From UBA4738 sp002413305 (lineage in GTDB: Bacteria > Actinomycetota > UBA4738), in the NCBI GenBank assembly GCA_036847185.1, contig DAIUAM010000062.1, forward strand, positions 1 through 12,566: a DNA stretch of 12,566 nucleotides, read 5' to 3'. Of this stretch, positions 7,111 through 12,387 are shown one piece after another. Below the pieces are notes generated by a model. It ran no database searches and was not told the origin of the DNA. It saw only the letters and a program-made list of their open reading frames with translations. Each line of letters opens with the position of its first letter. The stretch's first letter is position 1. Position numbers and translations under genes: made by a program.

Positions 7111-8298
7111 ATGAAGGAACGGCCATCCGTGAAGTCGGCGGCCCTGAAGTTCGTGGTGCTCGTGGGCGTGATGAGCTTCTTCGCCGACTTCGTGTACGAG
7201 GGTTCCCGCTCGATCGTCGGCCCCTATTTGGCCTTTCTGGGCGCTGGTGCCTTCGCGGTGGGAGTCATCACGGGGTTCGGCGAGCTGCTCGGGTACGGGC
7301 TGCGCTTGGTATCCGGACGCCTGGCGGACGGCACGCGCCAGTTCTGGCCGATCACGATCGCCGGCTACATCCTGCAGATGTGTGTGGTGCCCCTGCTTGC
7401 CCTGGCGGGGAACTGGCAGGTGGCTGCCCTGCTGATCGTGCTCGAACGGGTCGGGAAAGCCACCCGGAACCCGCCGCGCGACGTGATGCTCTCCCATGCG
7501 GCGAAGCAGATCGGAGGGTTCGGATGGGCTTTCGGGCTCCACGAGGCGCTGGACCAGTTCGGAGCCCTCGTGGGGCCGCTGGCCGTCGCCGGCGTCCTGG
7601 CCGTCCGGCACGGGGGATTCCGGTTCGCCTTCGCGCTGCTCGCCATCCCGGCGGCGATCATGCTCGCCATCCTTCTGGTCGCTCGCCACCTCTACCCCCG
7701 ACCCGAGGAGATGGAGACCGACCCGCCCGACGTCAGGACCGAAGAGCTGCCGCGAGCGTTCTGGATCTACCTCTCTGGAGCGGCGTTGGTGGCGGTGGGG
7801 TTCGCCGACTTCCCGCTGATCGCCTTCCACTTCGCGAAGACATCCACGGTCTCCACCGACATCATCCCGATCTTCTATGCGACCGCGATGGGCGTGAGCG
7901 GACTGGGATCGCTGCTGTTCGGCAAACTCTACGATCGCGTCGGCATCGGCATCTTGGTCCCCCTGACGGTCGTGTCCGCTCTCTTCGCGCCGCTCGTCTT
8001 CCTGGGAGGGTTCTGGCCTGGGTTGGTCGGGGTGGCGCTTTGGGGGTTGGGGATGGGGGTCCACGAGTCGATCATCCCGGCCGCCGTGGCCCCGATGGTG
8101 CCGCTCCACCGTCGCGCGTCGGCGTACGGCCTGTTCACCGCCGCGTACGGAGTGTTCTGGTTCTTGGGAAGCGTCGCGATCGGCGCTCTGCTCGCCGTGT
8201 CGACCGGGGCGGTCGTCGTCTTCTGCATGGTCGCGGAGCTTGCAGCCATCCCGTTCTTCCTCCGAGTCAGGCACCTGGTCCGAGCCGGCGGTAATTGA
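7111..8298 (+). CDS. MFS transporter
   Basis: A 395-residue major facilitator superfamily protein with about 12 transmembrane helices in two halves. The loop 2-3 motif appears as GRLADGTR (69-76), and the corresponding second-half loop as FGKLYDRVG. Between helices 4 and 5 is RVGKATRNPPRDVML (113-127), typical of MFS drug/metabolite efflux members that carry an R-x-P-x-RD signature. The middle cytoplasmic loop is acidic (PEEMETDPPD). The substrate cannot be read from sequence. The ATG lies 3 nt after the antiporter's stop with GGGAG about 8 nt upstream, so it is probably the last gene of the operon begun by the dynamin-like GTPase. Confidence 0.9.
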   Translation: MKERPSVKSAALKFVVLVGVMSFFADFVYEGSRSIVGPYLAFLGAGAFAVGVITGFGELLGYGLRLVSGRLADGTRQFWPITIAGYILQMCVVPLLALAGNWQVAALLIVLERVGKATRNPPRDVMLSHAAKQIGGFGWAFGLHEALDQFGALVGPLAVAGVLAVRHGGFRFAFALLAIPAAIMLAILLVARHLYPRPEEMETDPPDVRTEELPRAFWIYLSGAALVAVGFADFPLIAFHFAKTSTVSTDIIPIFYATAMGVSGLGSLLFGKLYDRVGIGILVPLTVVSALFAPLVFLGGFWPGLVGVALWGLGMGVHESIIPAAVAPMVPLHRRASAYGLFTAAYGVFWFLGSVAIGALLAVSTGAVVVFCMVAELAAIPFFLRVRHLVRAGGN

Positions 8299-8411
8299 AA
8301 AAGGACGGCGAAACGCCAGGGGGCGGTGGATTCCAAGGTAGCGATCGGACATTCGATCTGGCCCTCTAGCAGGCAACATACAGGCGAATTGGTCAAGCCG
8401 CAGTGGGCCTA

Positions 8412-8447
8412 GTCCGAGCTCATTCGGACCCTCGAGTCCAAGTCGAG
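8412..8447 (+). repeat. tandem small hairpins after the MFS gene
   Basis: Two perfect stems lie back to back: GTCCGA/TCGGAC (8412-8417, 8424-8429; 6-nt loop) and CTCGA/TCGAG (8431-8435, 8443-8447; 7-nt loop). They sit about 115 nt past the MFS stop. Possible roles are 3' end processing or weak termination of the long operon; no T-tract follows. The remainder of the 279-nt gap holds nothing clear. Confidence 0.35.
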
Positions 8448-8521
8448 ATTGCTCGATTGCACCGGTTGATTCGTGCCGCGTGACCCATGCTCCCCCATGA
8501 TGCAAGCCTTCCGAACTTGCG

Positions 8522-8549
8522 TTCACGAATGACCTGGCCCACGTAGGCT
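8522..8549 (+). promoter_or_regulatory. weak promoter candidate for the TauE/SafE gene
   Basis: TTCACG (8522-8527) and TAGGCT (8544-8549) are spaced by 16 bp and lie about 28 nt before the GTG start. The hexamers are only partial matches. Confidence 0.25.
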
Positions 8550-8577
8550 CGAACAGCCACGGGCGAAAGGAGGCGGT

Positions 8578-8955
8578 GTGGACAACCTCGTCAAGGTCGC
8601 GGTCGGCATGGGCATCGGATTGGTGGGTGGTGTGCTCTCCGGGTTGTTCGGGATCGGCGGTGGAGTGATCATCGTGCCGGCCCTGATCGCAATCGGCCTG
8701 ACACAGCGACAGGCCAGTGGCACATCCTTGGCTGCCCTGCTCCTGCCCGTGGGTCTCCTCGGCGTCATCGAGTACGCCCGGCGGCAGGAAATCCGGTTCC
8801 ACTACGGGTTGGGCATTGCCGTCGGACTGATGGTGGGGGTGCTCGCCGGCGCCCTGCTTGCCGGTCGGCTGTCGAACACGCTCCTTGAACGCCTATTCGG
8901 TCTGTTTCTGGCCGTCTTGGCGGTGAAGTTTCTCGCCTTCCCGACGGGAGGCTGA
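8578..8955 (+). CDS. half-size TauE/SafE (TSUP) membrane transporter
   Basis: A 125-residue membrane protein of the TauE/SafE family, whose members move sulfite, sulfoacetate or related organosulfur anions. The first helix leads into GLFGIGGGVIIVPAL, the glycine-rich family signature, and three further hydrophobic helices follow with a short basic loop (YARRQEIRFHYG). Full-length TSUP proteins have two such halves (about 250 residues); this one has a single half. Single-half members are known and are thought to dimerise, so it need not be truncated. The GTG start is strongly supported by AAAGGAGG 6 nt upstream. It has its own leader region, separate from the preceding operon. Confidence 0.85.
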   Translation: MDNLVKVAVGMGIGLVGGVLSGLFGIGGGVIIVPALIAIGLTQRQASGTSLAALLLPVGLLGVIEYARRQEIRFHYGLGIAVGLMVGVLAGALLAGRLSNTLLERLFGLFLAVLAVKFLAFPTGG

Positions 8956-9235
8956 GCCGGCCGGCGCCTCGGCGTGGACGCCGCCGTTATCCTCGCGGCG
9001 CTCCTGCGCTCGGTGGTCCGCCGGGCAGGCATTGACACCGTCCGTCGTCGCCGGCCGGGTCCGAGGAGAGCCTGGCGACGCTCACCCGGATCGCGGGACT
9101 GCCTGCGCCCTCATGACAGCTCAAGGTCGCGCGGGAGGCCACCACACCGGCCTCGGGTCGCCTCAGCGCCCTTCATGCCTTGGCCGTGGCCTTTCGGGCC
9201 TTTTGGTCCGCCTGGGCCGTGCTTCGGCGGGGGCA
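8956..9235 (+). other. decayed sequence upstream of the IS remnant
   Basis: No intact gene is seen here. One frame from about 9060 reads SEESLATLTRIAGLPAPS, hits TGA at 9114-9116, and continues with protein-like LSALHALAVAFRAFWSAW to a TGA at about 9234. I do not recognise it. It may be a broken gene into which the IS6-type element was inserted or fused. Confidence 0.3.
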
Positions 9236-9385
9236 GGGCTGAAGCGAGACCGTACCGCCAGGGTCATCGTCGCAGGCCATGCCTTCATCCAGAACCTCCG
9301 CAGGGGTTTCTACGATCTCGGGACCGACGCACCTCCTGCTGTCCGCCTTGCCGACGCGTTCGCCGAACTGACCCTTGTGATCTGA
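9236..9385 (+). pseudogene. IS6-family transposase, C-terminal remnant
   Basis: The last 49 codons of a transposase: GLKRDRTARVIVAGHAFIQN, then LRRGFYDLG, then a DAFAELTLVI end. This matches the C-terminus of actinobacterial IS6/IS26-type DDE transposases (GLKR..., GHAFxQNLRRGHYELG, ending in AFxELAxxI). The DDE catalytic core and helix-turn-helix are missing upstream. The right terminal inverted repeat of the element follows 36 nt downstream, so orientation and end are consistent. It cannot encode an active transposase. Confidence 0.65.
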
Positions 9386-9424
9386 CACCGGCCCAAGGGG
9401 ATCGGTTCACCTCGGGCTGGCTTC

Positions 9425-9442
9425 GGCTAACGCAACAGTGCC
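9425..9442 (-). mobile_element. right terminal inverted repeat of an IS6-family element
   Basis: Read on the minus strand this is GGCACTGTTGCGTTAGCC. The IS6/IS26 family terminus begins GGCACTGTTGC, so the first 11 bases match. It sits just after the transposase remnant, as expected for the right end. I found no partner left repeat in the window, so the element is truncated on its left. Confidence 0.75.
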
Positions 9443-9555
9443 TCCTGGACGAGCTGGTCGAGCGAGCTCTCCGGGGAGGGCCTCCCCGACCCACGCCGAA
9501 TGATCGACAACAGCCGGCGGCCCTCGTCGTTGCTCAGCTCTCGCACCTGCGCCAT
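9427..9555 (-). pseudogene. IS630-like transposase N-terminal fragment
   Basis: A 42-codon minus-strand reading frame, MAQVRELSNDEGRRLLSIIR followed by RGSG, resembles the start of actinobacterial IS630-type transposases (VRxLSxxEGxxLxxIVRRGSG, then a 'VVTWRRAQ' helix). After RGSG the expected sequence stops and the frame reads RPSPESSLDQLVQEALL before ending at a TAG that lies inside the IS6 terminal repeat. So the IS630-like gene appears broken, and an IS6-type element sits against the break. Confidence 0.5.
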
Positions 9556-9656
9556 CCGCCCAGGAAAACAGACTCCAGCGCTCAAGTGGTGGACGCGCCA
9601 CCCCCAACGTTGCCGGTCACGGCACTAGTTCCAAACGGTAGAGCTCTTCCTCGTGC

Positions 9657-9679
9657 CCAGAAGAGCGTCCAGAAGAGCG
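9657..9679. repeat. short tandem repeat CCAGAAGAGCG x2
   Basis: Two exact 11-base copies (9657-9667 and 9669-9679) with a 12-base period, just before the terminator of the ester-cyclase gene. No function is suggested. Confidence 0.5.
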
Positions 9680-9687
9680 GGCTATGA

Positions 9688-9709
9688 GGGGGCTGCACAT
9701 CCAGCCCCC
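9688..9709 (-). terminator. strong hairpin after the ester-cyclase gene
   Basis: GGGGGCTG (9688-9695) and CAGCCCCC (9702-9709) form a perfect 8-bp GC stem with a 6-nt loop, starting 3 nt past the stop of the minus-strand gene. There is no U-tract, as often in actinobacterial terminators. Confidence 0.6.
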
Positions 9710-9712
9710 CGT

Positions 9713-10150
9713 TCAGGCCGAACGCCCGGCTCCCGGAGGCGGCAGGAAGCCTAGTTGCTGGAGCATCCCGAGCTGATCTTGCACGTCCCAGTGCTCAACG
9801 ATCTTGCCGCCCACGATCCGGGCGATGTGGACCGCTTCCCATGTCGCGTGCTTGCCGCTCGCCGGCATCCCGGCGAAATCGCCCTTCATCGTGCCGGAAT
9901 TGATGACATGCTGCACCACGAAGTCTCCTTCGGCGATCGCATGATCGATGGTGATGGTGAGGTCGGGAAAAGCGCTGCGCGTCGCCTCGACCAAGAGCTT
10001 CAGCCCCTCATGCCCTGGAGGGATGCCCGGCGGAAGGTCGCCGTGGTCAACGAAGTCAGGCGCGACGACCTCGTCGATGACTTCTGTTCGGCCCTGGCCG
10101 AAGACCTCAAGCGGCATGCGTGCGGCGAGGGCTTTGTTTGACTCGGACAT
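9713..10150 (-). CDS. SnoaL-like ester cyclase family protein
   Basis: A 145-residue protein of the SnoaL-like/ester-cyclase group in the NTF2-like fold. Visible family features are an N-terminal helix pair, VVAPDFVDHGDLPPG (the 'FVDH' motif), GHEGLKLLVEATRSAFPDL, then ITIDHAIAEGDFVVQHV and a MPASGKHATWEAVHIARIV beta-strand pair, ending with IVEHWDVQD. SnoaL itself closes a polyketide ring by aldol condensation, but most single-domain relatives have unknown substrates. No polyketide genes are present here. The start ATG has GAAGGGAG upstream. It is transcribed in the same direction as the methyltransferase gene at 10331-11146 but 180 nt away, with a TAATAT -10-like sequence between, so it may have its own promoter. 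Confidence 0.88.
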   Translation of the reverse strand: MSESNKALAARMPLEVFGQGRTEVIDEVVAPDFVDHGDLPPGIPPGHEGLKLLVEATRSAFPDLTITIDHAIAEGDFVVQHVINSGTMKGDFAGMPASGKHATWEAVHIARIVGGKIVEHWDVQDQLGMLQQLGFLPPPGAGRSA

Positions 10151-10203
10151 GGCATGTTCTCCCTTCTCGCTGGCCGAGCTCCAGGGTGGCGCTCGCCCTC
10201 GGA

Positions 10204-10209
10204 ATATTA
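10204..10209 (-). promoter_or_regulatory. -10-like TAATAT upstream of the ester cyclase
   Basis: Read on the minus strand, TAATAT lies about 54 nt before the start codon in an AT-richer pocket. The upstream -35 region is weak. Confidence 0.3.
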
Positions 10210-10260
10210 GTCGCTTTAGCTCGACATGGGACTGCCCCAGGTTTGGTTGACTCCTGATCT

Positions 10261-10277
10261 GTGAGGATGGACCTCAC
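10261..10277 (-). terminator. small hairpin downstream of the first methyltransferase
   Basis: GTGAGG (10261-10266) and CCTCAC (10272-10277) form a perfect 6-bp stem with a 5-nt loop, about 54 nt beyond the UAA stop of the minus-strand methyltransferase. It is a weak terminator candidate without a U-tract. Confidence 0.3.
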
Positions 10278-10330
10278 GAGCTCCCCTCCGGGACCCGTCG
10301 CCTTCCCCGTGGTGCTCTTCGCCACCGGAC

Positions 10331-11146
10331 TTACTTTGGCCTGGCCCCAACGAAGAGAGCTCGACGGAGGAGTCCTTCCTCGACCGCGGTGATCATCTCC
10401 TTGCGGTCCGCCTGTTGTTCATCGAACAGCGCATCGCCGAGGGTGCTCCGCAATTCAGCTTCCAGCTCCCAGGCGCGGGTGAACCATCGGCGAGCGGTCT
10501 CGAGGAAGTCTCGCGTCACATCGGTCACCACGATCGGGACGAACCCAGCTGCTTCGAGGAGCTCCGCTTGCTCCCTGCCGGAGCCCACAGCCCTGGGTCC
10601 AAGACGTACCGCCCTGCGATGATCCCGGTTCGACAGTCCCGGTGCAGTAAAGATCGTGAAGTAGGCGGTCCGACCTCCCGGCCGGAGAAGCCGTCTGATC
10701 GCTCTCAGCACGGAGAGCTTGGCTGCCAGTCAACACAGGACATCTGTATGAACGACGGCATCGAAACTCTCGACCCCGAAGGGCAGCCGCCGGGCGCTCG
10801 CCACGACCGCCGCCGAGCGCTCGGCGATGCCCTCCACAGCGGCTCGCTCCTGGGCGGTCCTCAGCCCCAGTTCAGGGACGTCCGTCAGGACGACAGTGCA
10901 CTCGGCAACCTTGGCCAGGTACAGCCCCGGCCAGCCTCGACCCGAACCAACGTCGAGCAGTCGGTGGCCCCCTCGCAGACCCAGCCGCTTCGCGATCAGA
11001 TCAGCCTGCGCCATGGTCGTGTAGCCGTTCGCCCCGAAGTCACCGCCGATGACGAGCCGCTCCAGCTCTCGCGTGGCATCGGAGGCCGGCCGACCGTATC
11101 GTTCGCTAAAGGTGGCAGCCGCATCCTGCTCGTCCCTGCTCCGCAT
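10331..11146 (-). CDS. probable selenoprotein: SAM-dependent methyltransferase with in-frame UGA (Sec139)
   Basis: One continuous frame of 271 codons is interrupted only by UGA at 10732-10730. Before it are a class I methyltransferase fold with the SAM-binding motif LLDVGSGRGWPG (63-74), the acidic strand-2 end VVLTDVP (85-91), and the motif IV region FDAVVHTDVLC (128-138). After it the same frame reads LAAKLSVLRAIRRLLRPGGR, the normal motif post-II/III of these enzymes, and runs to UAA. Relatives I recall often have a second Cys after DVLC, so UGA would put Sec next to Cys138. A 6-bp hairpin follows the UGA (see the separate entry). Alternatives are a nonsense mutation or sequencing error; against these, the downstream part is undamaged and the neighbouring gene shows the same feature. 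The start is ATG at 11146 (GTG at 11149 also possible), with GGAGG upstream. The methyl acceptor is unknown. Confidence 0.75.
10701..10732 (-). promoter_or_regulatory. UGA codon and SECIS-like hairpin in the first methyltransferase
   Basis: On the minus strand, UGA (10732-10730) is followed by 11 nt. Then comes a perfect stem GCUCUC (10718-10713) and GAGAGC (10706-10701) around the loop CGUGCU (10712-10707). The loop starts 18 nt after the UGA and has a G in its first two bases, as expected for bacterial SECIS elements bound by SelB. The loop shares CGUGC with the hairpin of the neighbouring gene. Confidence 0.7.
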
Positions 11147-11181
11147 CACTTCGCGTGCCTCCGTCTCTTCTTCTCTTCCTC

Positions 11182-11217
11182 CCTCTTGTAGCTGAGCCGG
11201 GACCTCAGGACAAGAGG
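11182..11217. promoter_or_regulatory. long imperfect palindrome between the divergent methyltransferases
   Basis: CCTCTTGT-ag-CTGAG (11182-11196) is mirrored by CTCAG-g-ACAAGAGG (11204-11217): 13 of 13 arm bases pair, with a 2/1 internal mismatch and a 7-nt centre. It starts about 33 nt upstream of the minus-strand gene and could be an operator for a dimeric repressor or a leader hairpin. The rest of the 255-nt divergent gap carries the -10 candidate for the plus-strand gene. Confidence 0.6.
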
Positions 11218-11364
11218 AGTGGCCGACGAGGATGTCGCTGGCCCGCCCTCCGCCCACCCGGCGGCCATGAGGCCTCGGGTCTCGACCGTCCGCTCACGCT
11301 CGACGTCGTTTGGCCTCGTGACCGAGCGGCCTCAGACGGCAACGGGGGCGTCCCCGCTTCGGCG

Positions 11365-11370
11365 TATCCT
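11365..11370 (+). promoter_or_regulatory. -10 element (TATCCT) for the ArsM-like gene
   Basis: TATCCT matches the TAnnnT pattern and lies 31 nt before the ATG, giving a short leader with GAGGAGGG as ribosome site. No clear -35 is seen. Confidence 0.4.
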
Positions 11371-11401
11371 ACAAAGGCGGCGGTCTTCGAGGAGGGAAAA
11401 C

Positions 11402-12172
11402 ATGGGCGACGTGACGGTGGACGTGGAGCGGCTTCGGGAGGAGGTCCAGCGCAAGTACGTCGAGGTAGTGGAGCACCCCGAACACGAGTTCCACTTCCAC
11501 ACCGGCCGCCGGGCGGCGCGAAACAACGGCTACCTGGATCAGTGGCTTGAAGGGCTCCCCGAGGAAGCCGTAGCCTCCTACGCCGGCGTGGCCAACCCCT
11601 TCCACTGGGGCCTCCCGAAGCCGGGCGAGCACGTCGTGGACGTGGGCTCGGGCGCGGGCCTCGACGCGCTGATCGCGGCGCGGGCGGTTGGTCCCGACGG
11701 CCATGTGATCGGCGTGGACATGACCCCGGAGATGCTCGAGCAGGCCAGTGCCGCAGCCACCGCGGGCGGAATCGCGAACGTCGAGTTCCGGCAGGGCCTG
11801 GCCGAGCGACTGCCGGTGGCGAAGGGTTGGGCGGACCTGGTGATCTCGAACGGCGTGATCAACCTGGTCCCGAACAAGCTTGGGGCCTACCGGCAGGTCG
11901 CCAGAGCCCTCCGGCCGGGCGGGCGGGTGCAGGTCGCCGACATCTGCGTGGAGCGGCCCGTCCCTGAGTCGGCCCTCCGCGACATCGACCTCTGGACGGG
12001 TTGAATCGCTGGAGCCCTGCCGTGCGCAGGGTGGACGACGATCATCGAGGGCGCCGGCTTGCGCAACGTCGAGTACGGCCCGATCGTCGACACGTTCGGC
12101 GGGGCGGGCGGTGAGGCGAAGGCACGTCAGTTCGGGACGTACGGGTATCCGATCCGAGCACGGAAGCCGTAA
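11402..12172 (+). CDS. probable selenoprotein: ArsM-like SAM methyltransferase with in-frame UGA (Sec201)
   Basis: 256 codons in one frame, from ATG (GAGGAGGG 5 nt upstream) to UAA at 12170-12172, with one internal UGA at 12002-12004. It is a class I methyltransferase close to the arsenite methyltransferase group: SAM motif VVDVGSGAGLDALIAA (78-93), VIGVDMTPEMLEQA (102-115), VEFRQGLAERLPVA (127-140), VISNGVINLVPNK (147-159), RPGGRVQVADI (171-181). UGA occurs in DIDLWTG-x-IAGALP at residue 201, where relatives have a conserved Cys (the reactive Cys of the ArsM 'G-C-x-x-GA' motif). After the UGA the sequence stays family-like: an IIEGAGLRNVEY helix-strand and a conserved TFGGAGGEAKARQFGTYGY tail. 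A SECIS-like hairpin follows the UGA. ArsM's other reactive Cys (SNC) is Gly here (SNG), so arsenite may not be the substrate. The N-terminal HFHTGR motif is also typical of this subgroup. Confidence 0.85.
12002..12031 (+). promoter_or_regulatory. UGA codon and SECIS-like hairpin in the ArsM-like methyltransferase
   Basis: UGA (12002-12004) is followed by 10 nt. Then comes a perfect stem CCCUGC (12015-12020) and GCAGGG (12026-12031) around the loop CGUGC (12021-12025). The loop starts 17 nt after the UGA and has G at its second base. Stem length, distance and loop sequence match the hairpin in the divergent methyltransferase although the stem bases differ, which points to conserved structure. 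Confidence 0.75.
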
Positions 12173-12174
12173 CT

Positions 12175-12198
12175 GAGGATGTCCGGGACGAGGATGTC
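12175..12198. repeat. short direct repeat GAGGATGTC x2
   Basis: Two exact 9-base copies (12175-12183 and 12190-12198) with a 15-base period, immediately after the ArsM-like gene's UAA. No function is suggested. The remaining intergenic sequence up to 12387 shows no convincing ORF. Confidence 0.4.
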
Positions 12199-12321
12199 GA
12201 ATGAGTGGGGTGATGCTTCTTCGTGGCCTTGCGCCCCGAGTTCCGCAACAGACGGGTAGCTGCGCTCAACGAAACGCTCCGCTCGTTTGGATCGCGGCGG
12301 ACCGGGACGGTGTGACCAAGC

Positions 12322-12351
12322 TTGACCGATCAGCGTCGCCTCGGGCACAGT
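12322..12351 (+). promoter_or_regulatory. weak promoter candidate for the last gene
   Basis: TTGACC (12322-12327) is a good -35. The best -10 at an 18-bp spacing is CACAGT (12346-12351), a poor match. It lies about 37 nt before the start codon. Confidence 0.3.
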
Positions 12352-12387
12352 GACTTCGACTGCGTCCAAGATCGAGAGGAGGAACCG

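Noticed and set aside
8385..8480. tRNA-like gene in the gap before the TauE/SafE gene, possibly tRNA-Sec
   Set aside because: There are paired stems but no acceptor stem, no GTTCGA-type T loop and no anticodon arm in the right order on either strand.
7000..8802. A 600-codon minus-strand open frame opposite the antiporter end, MFS and TauE/SafE genes
   Set aside because: Its translation is an Arg/Asp/His/Gln-rich antisense shadow of genuine membrane proteins, with no domain of its own.
9060..9236. A third UGA readthrough gene (TGA at 9114-9116)
   Set aside because: I do not recognise the protein, no Cys position is known, no start codon is evident, and no hairpin follows the TGA at the distance seen in the other two. 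It is more likely decayed sequence.
9688..9709. Hairpin as an IS end
   Set aside because: The stem sits 3 nt after the ester-cyclase stop and resembles a terminator; it shares no sequence with the IS6 terminal repeat.
10331..11257. Two separate genes (a 126-residue and a 175-residue protein) instead of one methyltransferase
   Set aside because: They lie in the same frame, are separated only by UGA plus six sense codons, and each holds only part of one methyltransferase fold.
10730..12004. UGA reassigned to a sense codon throughout the genome (alternative genetic code)
   Set aside because: Many genes here end properly in UGA (for example at 3447, 3869, 4400, 5053, 7105, 8296, 8953), often exactly at overlaps with the next gene, so UGA is a normal stop and the two exceptions are local.
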